DNA from: Thiomonas sp.
GTDB lineage: Bacteria; Pseudomonadota; Gammaproteobacteria; Burkholderiales; Burkholderiaceae
Direction of reading: 5' to 3'
Assembly (NCBI GenBank): GCA_027443745.1
Contig: DAIAZB010000578.1
Span: forward strand, 1-13,769
Length of the DNA: 13,769 bases
Shown here: positions 1-10,732 of the stretch, in pieces
How positions within the stretch are numbered: position 1 is the stretch's first letter
Layout of the letters: every line of letters starts with the position of its first letter
The notes under the pieces: model-generated
Told to the model about the DNA's origin: nothing
The model's database searches: none
Seen by the model: the letters and a program-made list of their open reading frames with translations, nothing else
Made by a program: the position numbers and the translations under genes

Positions 1-1425
1 ATCGACGAAGCCGGTTCGCGCATCAAGATGGAAATCGACTCCAAGCCCGAAGTCATGGACCGGTTGGATCGCCGCATCATCCAGCTCAAGATCGAGCGTG
101 AAGCCGTACGCAAGGAAAAGGACGAAGCCTCGCAAAAGCGCCTCGGCCTGATCGAGGAGGAAATCGCCAAGCTGCAAAAAGAGTATTCCGATCTCGAGGA
201 AATCTGGAAGGCGGAGAAGGCTGCGGTGCAGGGATCTGCGCAGGTGAAAGAGCAGATCGATGCGATGCGTTATCAGATCGAGGAGCTGACGCGCAAGGGC
301 GATTTCAACAAGGTTGCCGAACTGCAATATGGCCGCCTGCCTGAACTGGAGCGGCAGTTGAAAGACGCCCAGGCCCTGGAATCGGCGGGCCGTGCCAAGG
401 GTGACAAAGCCACACCGCGCCTGTTGCGCACCCAGGTTGGGGCTGAGGAAATCGCCGAAGTAGTCAGCCGCATGACCGGCATTCCGTTGTCCAAGCTGCT
501 GCAAGGCGAGCGCGACAAGCTGCTGCAGATGGAAGACAAATTGCACCAGCGGGTGGTGGGGCAGGACCAGGCGATTCACGCGGTGTCCGATGCCATTCGC
601 CGGTCGCGCGCGGGCCTGTCGGACCCGAACCGGCCATACGGCTCCTTCCTCTTTCTCGGCCCCACAGGAGTCGGCAAGACCGAGTTGTGCAAGGCCCTGG
701 CCGAGTTCCTGTTCGACAGCCAGGACCACCTCATCCGCATCGACATGAGCGAATTCATGGAGAAGCATTCGGTGGCCCGCCTGATCGGTGCGCCACCGGG
801 CTATGTCGGCTATGAGGAGGGTGGCTATTTGACCGAGGCGGTGCGGCGCAAGCCCTACAGCGTGATCCTGCTCGACGAGGTGGAGAAGGCCCATCCGGAC
901 GTGTTCAACGTGCTGCTCCAGGTGCTCGACGACGGCCGCCTGACCGATGGTCAGGGACGCACCGTGGACTTCAAGAACACGGTCATCGTCATGACGTCGA
1001 ATCTGGGATCGCAGCACATCATGGCCATGACCGGGCAACCTCAGGAGGCGATTCGTGATGCCGTCTGGATCGAGGTCAAACAGCATTTCCGCCCCGAGTT
1101 CCTCAACCGCATCGACGAGGTGGTTGTGTTCCACGCGCTGAGCCAAGTGCAGATCGAGGGCATTGCGCGAATTCAGCTCAAGTCGCTGGATCGCCGTCTG
1201 GCGCAGATGGACATCAAGCTGGAGGTCTCGGCCGCGGCGATCGCCGAAATGGCCAAGGCTGGGTACGACCCGGTGTTCGGTGCACGGCCCTTGAAGCGCG
1301 CGATCCAGAGCCAGATCGAGAATCCGCTGTCCCGGCGCATCCTCGAAGGTGGCTTTGGACCGAAGTCGGTCGTGCCGGTGGATGTGCGAGACGGCCAGAT
1401 CGTGTTCGAGCGCACCGTGCATTGA
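1..1425 (+). CDS. clpB: ATP-dependent chaperone ClpB, C-terminal part (5' end outside window)
   Basis: ClpB is the cytosolic Hsp100 disaggregase that works with DnaK to pull proteins out of aggregates. The frame is open from base 1, so the gene starts upstream; about 474 codons are present, a little over half of the usual ~860. In order they encode the end of the first ATPase domain ([12 protein letters not shown]), the middle coiled-coil domain (roughly codons 25-140, rich in Lys/Glu/Gln), and the second AAA+ domain. That domain has Walker A GPTGVGKT at codons 220-227 (nt 658-681), Walker B VILLDE at nt 862-879, the pore-loop-like GYVGYEEGG, the sensor-1 region MTSNLGS, and the sensor-2 GARPLKRAI near the C-terminus. 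The C-terminal domain appears complete. The internal ATG at 28 is not a real start, because the conserved sequence continues upstream of it. The stop is TGA at 1423-1425, with a strong hairpin beginning 5 nt later. No heat-shock promoter is visible because the 5' end is missing. Confidence 0.97.
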   Translation: MDEAGSRIKMEIDSKPEVMDRLDRRIIQLKIEREAVRKEKDEASQKRLGLIEEEIAKLQKEYSDLEEIWKAEKAAVQGSAQVKEQIDAMRYQIEELTRKGDFNKVAELQYGRLPELERQLKDAQALESAGRAKGDKATPRLLRTQVGAEEIAEVVSRMTGIPLSKLLQGERDKLLQMEDKLHQRVVGQDQAIHAVSDAIRRSRAGLSDPNRPYGSFLFLGPTGVGKTELCKALAEFLFDSQDHLIRIDMSEFMEKHSVARLIGAPPGYVGYEEGGYLTEAVRRKPYSVILLDEVEKAHPDVFNVLLQVLDDGRLTDGQGRTVDFKNTVIVMTSNLGSQHIMAMTGQPQEAIRDAVWIEVKQHFRPEFLNRIDEVVVFHALSQVQIEGIARIQLKSLDRRLAQMDIKLEVSAAAIAEMAKAGYDPVFGARPLKRAIQSQIENPLSRRILEGGFGPKSVVPVDVRDGQIVFERTVH

Positions 1426-1430
1426 AGTCT

Positions 1431-1468
1431 CCGGGCGCGACCTTGCCGGTGCGCAAGGTCACGCCCGG
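1431..1468 (+). terminator. Strong 16-bp hairpin just after clpB
   Basis: Arms 1431-1446 and 1453-1468 pair over 16 positions with one C/A mismatch (1438/1461), closing a 6-nt loop. It starts 5 nt after the clpB stop. No run of T follows at once; the nearest is TTTT about 12 nt later. It may be a weak intrinsic terminator or a 3'-end mRNA stabiliser. The pairing is seen directly; the function is inferred from position. Confidence 0.65.
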
Positions 1469-1560
1469 CAACCGGAACCTTTTGCGTTGCAGCCTGTCTC
1501 TCATGAGCCTGCGCTGGCGCATCCGCAGAGCAAAAGCCGGCGTGCTTCAGGCCGCTCAGT

Positions 1561-1594
1561 GACGAGAGGGGGAATGGGCCTCTCGTCTTTGTTT
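1561..1594 (+). terminator. Intrinsic terminator, 9-bp stem plus T-rich tail
   Basis: GACGAGAGG (1561-1569) pairs perfectly with CCTCTCGTC (1579-1587) around a 9-nt loop and is followed by TTTGTTT. This is the classic rho-independent form on the + strand. It lies 136 nt after clpB and only 45-80 nt before the SCO1 gene, so it could end clpB read-through or sit in the leader of the SCO1 gene. Confidence 0.75.
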
Positions 1595-1638
1595 CAAGCG
1601 GCTACGATGATGGCCGGAACGTCCACTTGGCTTGCCGT

Positions 1639-2241
1639 ATGAACTTGAACCCACGACGCAGAACCCTTCTCCTGGCTGCTGGTGCGCTGAGCCTGGCCAC
1701 CATGCTTGCAGCTTGCGGCCAAAAGCAGCATTGGGATCTCGACAATGTCAGTGCCGTATTGGCCAATTTGAAATTCAACCTGACCTCGGACACAGGGCAA
1801 AAGGTGACGGCCGCCGACTACAAAGGCAAGGTAGTCATTCTGTATTTCGGCTATACCCATTGCCCGGATGTTTGTCCCCTGACCATGTCGCATCTGGCCG
1901 AGGCGGTGAAGCAACTGGGGCCGCAAGGCCGCGATGTGCAAATCCTGATGGTCTCGGTGGACCCTGCGCGCGACACACTTCCCATTCTGCGTGCCTACAC
2001 CCAGGCTTTCAGCCCGCAAGCCATTGGCCTGACGGGGACACCGCAGGACATCGAGGATGTAGCCAAGCGTTACCACGTTGCCTACCAACTGGGCAAGAAA
2101 GACAAGTCGGGCCAATATGTGGTCGACCACAGTGCCGCCATCTATGTCTTCGACAAAGACGGGCGCGGCATCTTGATCGGCTCGGACCTCACCCCGGTGC
2201 CGTCCATCGTGCACGATGTCAAACAGTTGCTGGCCGATTGA
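1639..2241 (+). CDS. SCO1/SenC family copper chaperone lipoprotein
   Basis: SCO proteins deliver copper to, or reduce, the CuA site of cytochrome c oxidase on the outer face of the inner membrane. The 200-residue product starts with an Arg-rich n-region (RRR at 6-8), a hydrophobic stretch and a lipobox LAAC with the lipid Cys at 26, so it is probably a membrane-anchored lipoprotein. The thioredoxin-like domain carries the copper motif C75-P-D-V-C79 (in YTHCPDVCP) and the distal copper ligand His164 in VVDHSAA, so all three expected ligands are present. I chose ATG 1639; TTG 1627, adding MACR, is possible and has GGA at a better spacing (8 nt). It is convergent with a CtaG-type assembly gene, which supports a role in oxidase assembly, though no cox structural gene is in view. 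A terminator-like hairpin lies just upstream, so its promoter is not obvious. Confidence 0.93.
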   Translation: MNLNPRRRTLLLAAGALSLATMLAACGQKQHWDLDNVSAVLANLKFNLTSDTGQKVTAADYKGKVVILYFGYTHCPDVCPLTMSHLAEAVKQLGPQGRDVQILMVSVDPARDTLPILRAYTQAFSPQAIGLTGTPQDIEDVAKRYHVAYQLGKKDKSGQYVVDHSAAIYVFDKDGRGILIGSDLTPVPSIVHDVKQLLAD

Positions 2242-2277
2242 GCCGAACCCGGGCAATCATTCCGGGTGATGTCGGCT
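2241..2277. terminator. Two-part inverted repeat between convergent SCO1 and ctaG genes
   Basis: AGCCGA (2241-2246) pairs with TCGGCT (2272-2277), and the adjoining ACCCGG (2247-2252) pairs with CCGGGT (2262-2267). A 4-nt bulge lies on the right arm and the loop is 9 nt. The repeat begins at the last base of the SCO1 stop codon and ends 18 nt before the ctaG stop. It has no clear T-tract on either side, so it may be a shared, weak bidirectional terminator. Confidence 0.45.
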
Positions 2278-2294
2278 GACCCGATCTGTCGGCT

Positions 2295-3173
2295 TCAGCC
2301 CACAGGCCTGGGTGCGGGAGCGGGGGAGTTCACTGCGGTGGCTTGGCGTGAGAGTACCGGCAAACGGCCACGCTCCGACAACCGCATCCAGTTCCGCAAA
2401 GCCACCATGGCGGCAATGACGTTGATGCCGGAGGCCGGAATCCACAGGATCAAGCCGCCGAGATGTTGATCTGTCAGCGGGTCGATGCCCGATATCGCTC
2501 GGCCACACAGGGTGTAGATGGGGTACCAGTCTGCACTCGTCAGCGCCAGCACGGCGCCCAGAATCATTTGCGGGATCATGGCGACGATGGGCAGGAAAAT
2601 GCGTCCCCCCGGTCGCATGTGCGCAGGTGGCGCGGGCCTCGGGTCGAGCACCAGCCACCAGAACAGTAGCCCGTCGACCACCATGGTCCAGTTCATCAAC
2701 TGGTAGAGCATGGTGTTGAGCATGACGCCCACATGAATGAAGGGCACCAGCCAGAACACGACCAGCCCGGAGAACAGGGCGCCAGCAATCCAGGGGTTGA
2801 GCACGAAATCGGTGATGCCCCGCATCGGCGCGGTGCGCATCAGGGGCGCCAGGAAGCGACTGCGCCACCGCGCTGGAATGCCCGCGCGCCACGTGGGGAC
2901 GGGCCAGGCCAGCATCACCAACAAGGGACCGAGGTCGTGCAGCGCCATCTGCTGCAGCATGTGCAAAAAGAACTGATGCTCGGCGTAGTAGTCCCACTGG
3001 GTCTGCAGCCCTTGGTACGTGAGCACCCAGCCGAGCCAGAACCACATTTGCCGCCACCAGGGCGTGTGTTGCCTGCGGCTGCCGCGCCAATACAAGGCCG
3101 CACCGCCCAACAGGAAAAGCGCCATCGGCCAGGATGGATACCAGGGGTGGAGCCAGTGCAGCAAGGAACTCAT
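2295..3173 (-). CDS. CtaG-type (caa3 family) cytochrome c oxidase assembly protein
   Basis: This is an integral inner-membrane protein of the caa3_CtaG family, involved in maturation of haem-copper oxidase and distinct from the Cox11-type CtaG of most proteobacteria. The 292-residue product is very hydrophobic and Trp-rich with about seven predicted membrane segments: near residues 12-27, 44-56, 80-95, 125-150, 160-180, 200-220 and 240-265. Family-like features include HDLGPLLVMLAWP near residue 80, LNPWIAG near 125, and a loop rich in Pro (DPRPAPPAH). ATG 3173 is taken as the start; TTG 3176 would add one residue. No good ribosome-binding site is visible. It faces the SCO1 gene tail to tail across a 53-nt gap, and the two probably serve the same oxidase. 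Identification is from overall sequence character and context. Confidence 0.85.
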   Translation of the reverse strand: MSSLLHWLHPWYPSWPMALFLLGGAALYWRGSRRQHTPWWRQMWFWLGWVLTYQGLQTQWDYYAEHQFFLHMLQQMALHDLGPLLVMLAWPVPTWRAGIPARWRSRFLAPLMRTAPMRGITDFVLNPWIAGALFSGLVVFWLVPFIHVGVMLNTMLYQLMNWTMVVDGLLFWWLVLDPRPAPPAHMRPGGRIFLPIVAMIPQMILGAVLALTSADWYPIYTLCGRAISGIDPLTDQHLGGLILWIPASGINVIAAMVALRNWMRLSERGRLPVLSRQATAVNSPAPAPRPVG

Positions 3174-3198
3174 CAAAAGCGTCGTCAGGATTCAAACG

Positions 3199-3396
3199 TC
3201 AGGTCGAGAGAATAACGCCGTCGGCATGCACCACCGGGTGGCAATCTGCACACAATGGAACCTGACCGGAAGAGCGAGGTCGCGTGGTTTGCTTTCGCGC
3301 AAGGAAAACTGCACGCTTTGCCGTTCCAATATGCTGCAAGGCCAGGGTCGGCTCACCATGACATGAGGAGCAAGAGCATGCCGTCGTCGATGTCAA
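3199..3396 (-). CDS. Doubtful small ORF with two CxxCH motifs
   Basis: This minus-strand ORF of 65 codons would begin at TTG 3396; no in-frame ATG exists between the upstream stop and the motifs. It contains CSSCH (residues 9-13) and CADCH (near 49-53) in VPLCADCHPVVHADG. Two CxxCH motifs could mean a small multihaem cytochrome c remnant. Alternatively C..C, then LQHI, then LC..CH...H resembles the zinc/HNH arrangement of HNH endonucleases. There is no signal peptide, which argues against a functional cytochrome. GC at third positions is near 50%, well below the neighbouring genes. It overlaps the start and ribosome-binding site of rraA on the other strand and ends 25 nt before ctaG begins. 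It may be chance, a gene remnant, or a real small protein. Confidence 0.25.
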   Translation of the reverse strand: MTSTTACSCSSCHGEPTLALQHIGTAKRAVFLARKQTTRPRSSGQVPLCADCHPVVHADGVILST

Positions 3397-3908
3397 TCTG
3401 CGATTTTTGCGACCAGCATCCGGAGGCGATCTCCACGGGTCTGCTTCGGGTTTTGCCGCCGCAGTTCAGGAACTTCGGCCGCTTGCAGTCCTTTTACGGT
3501 CAAGTCAGTACCGTGCAATGTTTCGAAGACAACGGCCTGGTTCGCGCAGCGCTGGGGGACGCCGGCATGGCGCGGGTGCTGGTGGTCGACGGCGGCGGCT
3601 CGATGCGGCACGCACTGTTTGGCGGCAATCTCGCCGCGCTGGCGGCGCGCAGCGGATGGGCGGGTGTCGTGATCGACGGATGCGTGCGCGATGTCGCTGA
3701 AATCGCCGCAGCCCCTGTCGGCGTGCGCGCCTTGGCAGCTATGCCGATGCCGCCGCGCAAGCAGGGTGCCGGACAGCGCGATCTAGCGATCCGGATTCAG
3801 GGCGTCACGGTGCGGCCCGGCGATTGGCTCTATGCCGATGCCGACGGCATGCTGGTCTGCACCGAGCCGCTGCACATCGGCCCCCGATCGGGATCGTCTG
3901 GCGACTAG
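3378..3908 (+). CDS. rraA: RraA family protein (RNase E activity regulator / HMG aldolase-like)
   Basis: RraA binds RNase E and inhibits its RNA cleavage; close relatives are class II 4-hydroxy-4-methyl-2-oxoglutarate aldolases. The 176-residue product is slightly longer than the ~160-residue E. coli protein. It has the family blocks NFGRLQSFYGQVSTVQCFEDN, RVLVVDGGGSMRHAL, VVIDGCVRD and GDWLYADADGMLV. The start at ATG 3378 is backed by GAGGAG at 3365-3370 with a 7-nt gap; ATG 3390 is the alternative, and the open frame further upstream (to 3255) has no family similarity. The Arg-Asp pair of the aldolase motif D/E-x20-R-D is present, but I see Gly rather than Asp/Glu at the expected spacing, so aldolase activity is uncertain. 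The gene is convergent with lexA across 37 nt. Confidence 0.9.
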   Translation: MPSSMSICDFCDQHPEAISTGLLRVLPPQFRNFGRLQSFYGQVSTVQCFEDNGLVRAALGDAGMARVLVVDGGGSMRHALFGGNLAALAARSGWAGVVIDGCVRDVAEIAAAPVGVRALAAMPMPPRKQGAGQRDLAIRIQGVTVRPGDWLYADADGMLVCTEPLHIGPRSGSSGD

Positions 3909-3945
3909 GGCCTGTTCACGCTCTTTCTGCCGTTTCGGTGCCGTA

Positions 3946-4617
3946 TCAAAATCTGCTGCGAATCAGCCCGACCGCCAGCCCTTCGATGGCGAAAACCTGG
4001 TCAGCCCGCACCAGGATGGGCGCGAAATCCGGATTTTCCGGAAGCAACTCGATGTGCCCGGGTTGGCGTTGCAGGCGTTTGACCGTGACTTCATCTCCCA
4101 GGCGCGCCACGACAATCTGACCGTTGCGCACGTCCTGCGTCTGCTTCACGGCCAGCAGGTCGCCATCCAGAATGCCGGCTTCCTGCATGCTCATGCCTTT
4201 GACCTTGAGAAGATAGTCAGGCCGGGACGCAAACATCCGGGCCTCGACACCGATGGTCTGTTCGATATGTTCCTGCGCCAGAATGGGGCTACCGGCAGCC
4301 ACACGGCCGATGAGCGGCAGCAAGAGTTGTTCCATGCCTGGCAAGGCGCGCGCGTGCGGGCGGCAGGTTGCCGGTCGCACCGTTTGCCTCGCAGTGGAGG
4401 TGAGCCGGATGCCACGCGACGTTCCCGGAGAGAGTTCAATCATGCCCTTGCGCGCCAGGGCATGCAGATGGTCTTCGGCGGCGTTAGCTGAACGAAAGCC
4501 CAGTTCAGCGGCAATTTCGGCACGCGTGGGCGGGTAGCCGGTGCGCTCGATGGCCTTGGAAATGAGCGTGAGGATTTCTCCCTGACGCGCAGTAAGCTTG
4601 GTGCTGGGTGTCGGCAT
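3946..4617 (-). CDS. lexA: SOS repressor LexA
   Basis: LexA represses DNA-damage genes and cuts itself when RecA is activated. The 223-residue product has an N-terminal winged helix-turn-helix (residues ~1-72, with [20 protein letters not shown]) and a C-terminal S24 peptidase domain. The cleavage bond is Ala108-Gly109 (VAAGSP), the catalytic Ser is 143 (KGMSMQ) and the catalytic Lys is 180 (DEVTVKRL). The spacings of 35 and 37 residues equal those of E. coli LexA (84/119/156). The linker is about 20 residues longer than in E. coli and rich in Arg, Thr and Ala. Start ATG 4617 has AGAGGA at the proper distance; the longer frame to 4656 adds a non-conserved tail. It is autoregulated: two SOS boxes lie upstream. 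It is convergent with rraA and divergent from the asparaginase gene. Confidence 0.97.
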   Translation of the reverse strand: MPTPSTKLTARQGEILTLISKAIERTGYPPTRAEIAAELGFRSANAAEDHLHALARKGMIELSPGTSRGIRLTSTARQTVRPATCRPHARALPGMEQLLLPLIGRVAAGSPILAQEHIEQTIGVEARMFASRPDYLLKVKGMSMQEAGILDGDLLAVKQTQDVRNGQIVVARLGDEVTVKRLQRQPGHIELLPENPDFAPILVRADQVFAIEGLAVGLIRSRF

Positions 4618-4695
4618 GGTGCTTCCTCTCTCAAGCAAGTCAGAGGACCAATCCAAGGTGCTTGCCCCTGGGTTGGGCTTCGAGGTTAGGCCAGA

Positions 4696-4723
4696 ATATT
4701 AAGCCGGATACTGTCATCATCAA
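4696..4723 (-). promoter_or_regulatory. Predicted sigma-70 promoter of lexA
   Basis: Reading the minus strand, TTGATG (4718-4723) and TAATAT (4696-4701) are separated by 16 nt, close to the -35/-10 consensus. Transcription would begin near 4688, giving a leader of about 70 nt before lexA. The -35 element lies inside SOS box 1, so bound LexA would block RNA polymerase. Confidence 0.6.
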
Positions 4724-4726
4724 CAG
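4711..4726. promoter_or_regulatory. LexA (SOS) box 1, CTGT-N8-ACAG
   Basis: CTGTCATCATCAACAG fits the CTG-N10-CAG rule exactly, with the fuller CTGT/ACAG ends. It overlaps the predicted -35 element of lexA. Its position in front of lexA makes autoregulation the natural reading. Confidence 0.85.
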
Positions 4727-4727
4727 C

Positions 4728-4743
4728 CTGTATTTTTATCCAG
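4728..4743. promoter_or_regulatory. LexA (SOS) box 2, CTG-N10-CAG
   Basis: CTGTATTTTTATCCAG is a second CTG-N10-CAG site with an AT-rich core, like the well-known enterobacterial consensus. Its centre is 17 bp from the centre of box 1, about 1.6 helical turns. It ends 11 nt before the asparaginase start codon at 4755, so LexA bound here could also affect that gene. Confidence 0.8.
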
Positions 4744-4754
4744 ATCATCATCGC

Positions 4755-5726
4755 ATGCAATCAAAAATCGATATTTCCCTGCCCAAAGTGATCGTGCTCG
4801 GTACCGGAGGCACCATCGCTGGGGTCTCCACGGCGCATGCGGCGCAGGCCGGCTACCGGGCCGGCGCGCTCGATATCGCCGCTCTTGTTGCCGCCGCTCC
4901 CGGCATCGAGCTACTTGCGAACTTGCAGGCCGAGCAAATCGTGAGTGTCGACAGCAAGGACATGGGTGCTGCCGTCTGGGAGCAACTCGCCAGACGCATC
5001 CGCGACGGGTTGCAGCAGGAAGACGTGGCTGGTTGCGTCGTCACCCACGGCAGCGACACACTGGAGGAAACCGCCTACTTCCTGCATTGCGTGCTGCCGG
5101 CAGGCAAACCTGTGGTTCTGACAGCGGCGATGCGCCCCGCTACCGCGCTCTCGGCCGATGGACCGCGCAATCTGTACGACGCGGTGCAAGTCGCCGCGAG
5201 CCAGCAGGCACGAAGGCTTGGCGTGGTCTGCGTGCTGCATGGGCGCATCCATGGCGCTTGCGATGTGAGCAAAGCACAGCCGACGGCGGTGGATGCGTTT
5301 TCGTCCGGCGAACGCGGCCCGCTCGGTTTCGTCGGCGTGCAGGGCGTGCAGATCACGCGCCAGCTGCCGTCGCAACCGTCAGGCCCGTTGCCGCTGACAC
5401 CATGGCAACCCCCAAGCGAAGGCTGGCCCCGCGTGGAGTTGGTGCATAGCCATGCGGGCGCAGACGGCGCGGTGGTGCGAGCCTTGATGCAGGCATCGCA
5501 AAGCGGCGATCCAAGCCACAAGCTGGCGGGTCTGGTGGTGCTGGGGACGGGCAGCGGCACGGTGCATGAGCAGTTGCAAACTGCCCTCGACGAGGCCGAG
5601 GCAACCGGCCTCAGGGTGGCTTACGCCTCGCGCGCGGGAGCTTTGTCGGGGGGCGACTTCGACGGCTTGAATGCCGTGAAGATTCGCATTCGTCTGATGC
5701 TGGAACTGGCCGCCGCAGCAGCTTGA
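4755..5726 (+). CDS. L-asparaginase, type II-like fold without signal peptide
   Basis: The enzyme hydrolyses L-asparagine to aspartate and ammonia. The 323-residue product starts directly with the first beta strand and has no signal peptide, so it is probably cytoplasmic. First motif: GTGGTIAG with nucleophile Thr20. The lid Tyr is probably Tyr34. Second motif: THGSDTLEETAYFL, with Ser100-Asp101 at the place of Thr89-Asp90 in E. coli AnsB. The catalytic Lys is probably 173 in CDVSKAQPT, and MRPATALSADGPRNL is typical of the family. The Thr-to-Ser change at position 100 keeps the hydroxyl but is unusual. Start ATG 4755 begins the conserved sequence; the frame is open upstream to 4608, but that part covers the lexA promoter and is not conserved. 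No strong ribosome-binding site is seen. Two SOS boxes lie just upstream. It is convergent with a DUF4124-type gene. Confidence 0.9.
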   Translation: MQSKIDISLPKVIVLGTGGTIAGVSTAHAAQAGYRAGALDIAALVAAAPGIELLANLQAEQIVSVDSKDMGAAVWEQLARRIRDGLQQEDVAGCVVTHGSDTLEETAYFLHCVLPAGKPVVLTAAMRPATALSADGPRNLYDAVQVAASQQARRLGVVCVLHGRIHGACDVSKAQPTAVDAFSSGERGPLGFVGVQGVQITRQLPSQPSGPLPLTPWQPPSEGWPRVELVHSHAGADGAVVRALMQASQSGDPSHKLAGLVVLGTGSGTVHEQLQTALDEAEATGLRVAYASRAGALSGGDFDGLNAVKIRIRLMLELAAAAA

Positions 5727-5774
5727 ATCACGGGCCCGAACTGCACTGCTGAAACAGGCTCCGGGTGAAGGCCA

Positions 5775-5822
5775 GCACGGCTTGGGCTGTTCGCACCGGC
5801 GACAGGCAGGCAGATGCCGTGC
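5775..5822. terminator. Possible weak hairpin between convergent genes
   Basis: GCACGGC (5775-5781) pairs with GCCGTGC (5816-5822), with a 34-nt loop that can fold a small inner stem. It lies in the 101-nt gap between the asparaginase gene and the DUF4124-type gene. It has no T-tract and the long loop makes it weak. Confidence 0.25.
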
Positions 5823-5827
5823 CGCCT

Positions 5828-8031
<2,204 letters not shown>

Positions 8032-8037
8032 TCCTGA

Positions 8038-8067
8038 GGCGGTGTGTGAGCAGAGCACCACACCGCC
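8038..8067 (+). other. 9-bp hairpin between guaB and guaA
   Basis: GGCGGTGTG (8038-8046) pairs perfectly with CACACCGCC (8059-8067) around a 12-nt loop. It begins 6 nt after the guaB stop and ends just before the ATG at 8068. No T-run follows, so it is not a standard terminator. It may protect the guaB mRNA end or tune guaA expression. Having it pressed against ATG 8068 supports ATG 8098 as the real guaA start. Confidence 0.55.
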
Positions 8068-8097
8068 ATGACCCCATCGTCACTTGAACCTGCCTTC

Positions 8098-9690
<1,593 letters not shown>

Positions 9691-9696
9691 ACCGCC

Positions 9697-10603
<907 letters not shown>

Positions 10604-10732
10604 CCGATCATCGAGTGCCTCGCCGCTTTCCAGTGCGTATCGCCGTGTCCCCGGCGTCACGCTCTGCCGGAGCCATCGGATTGATTGCATCAACCTTTCA
10701 TCAACCGCCCCTCGCTTGAGGCGATCACCCTC

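Noticed and set aside
1594..2256. Minus-strand ORF of 220 codons opposite the SCO1 gene
   Set aside because: The sense strand carries the lipobox, CPDVC and distal His of SCO; the antisense has no domain.
2257..3195. Minus-strand ORF of 312 codons overlapping ctaG in another frame
   Set aside because: Arg/Ala/His-rich out-of-frame translation; the frame ending at 2295 has the membrane segments and family motifs.
3255..3377. N-terminal extension of rraA to 3255
   Set aside because: No family similarity in the extra residues, whereas ATG 3378 has a strong ribosome-binding site at the right spacing.
8068..8097. Upstream ATG 8068 as guaA start
   Set aside because: Adds ten residues not typical of GMP synthase, lacks a ribosome-binding site and directly follows a stable hairpin.
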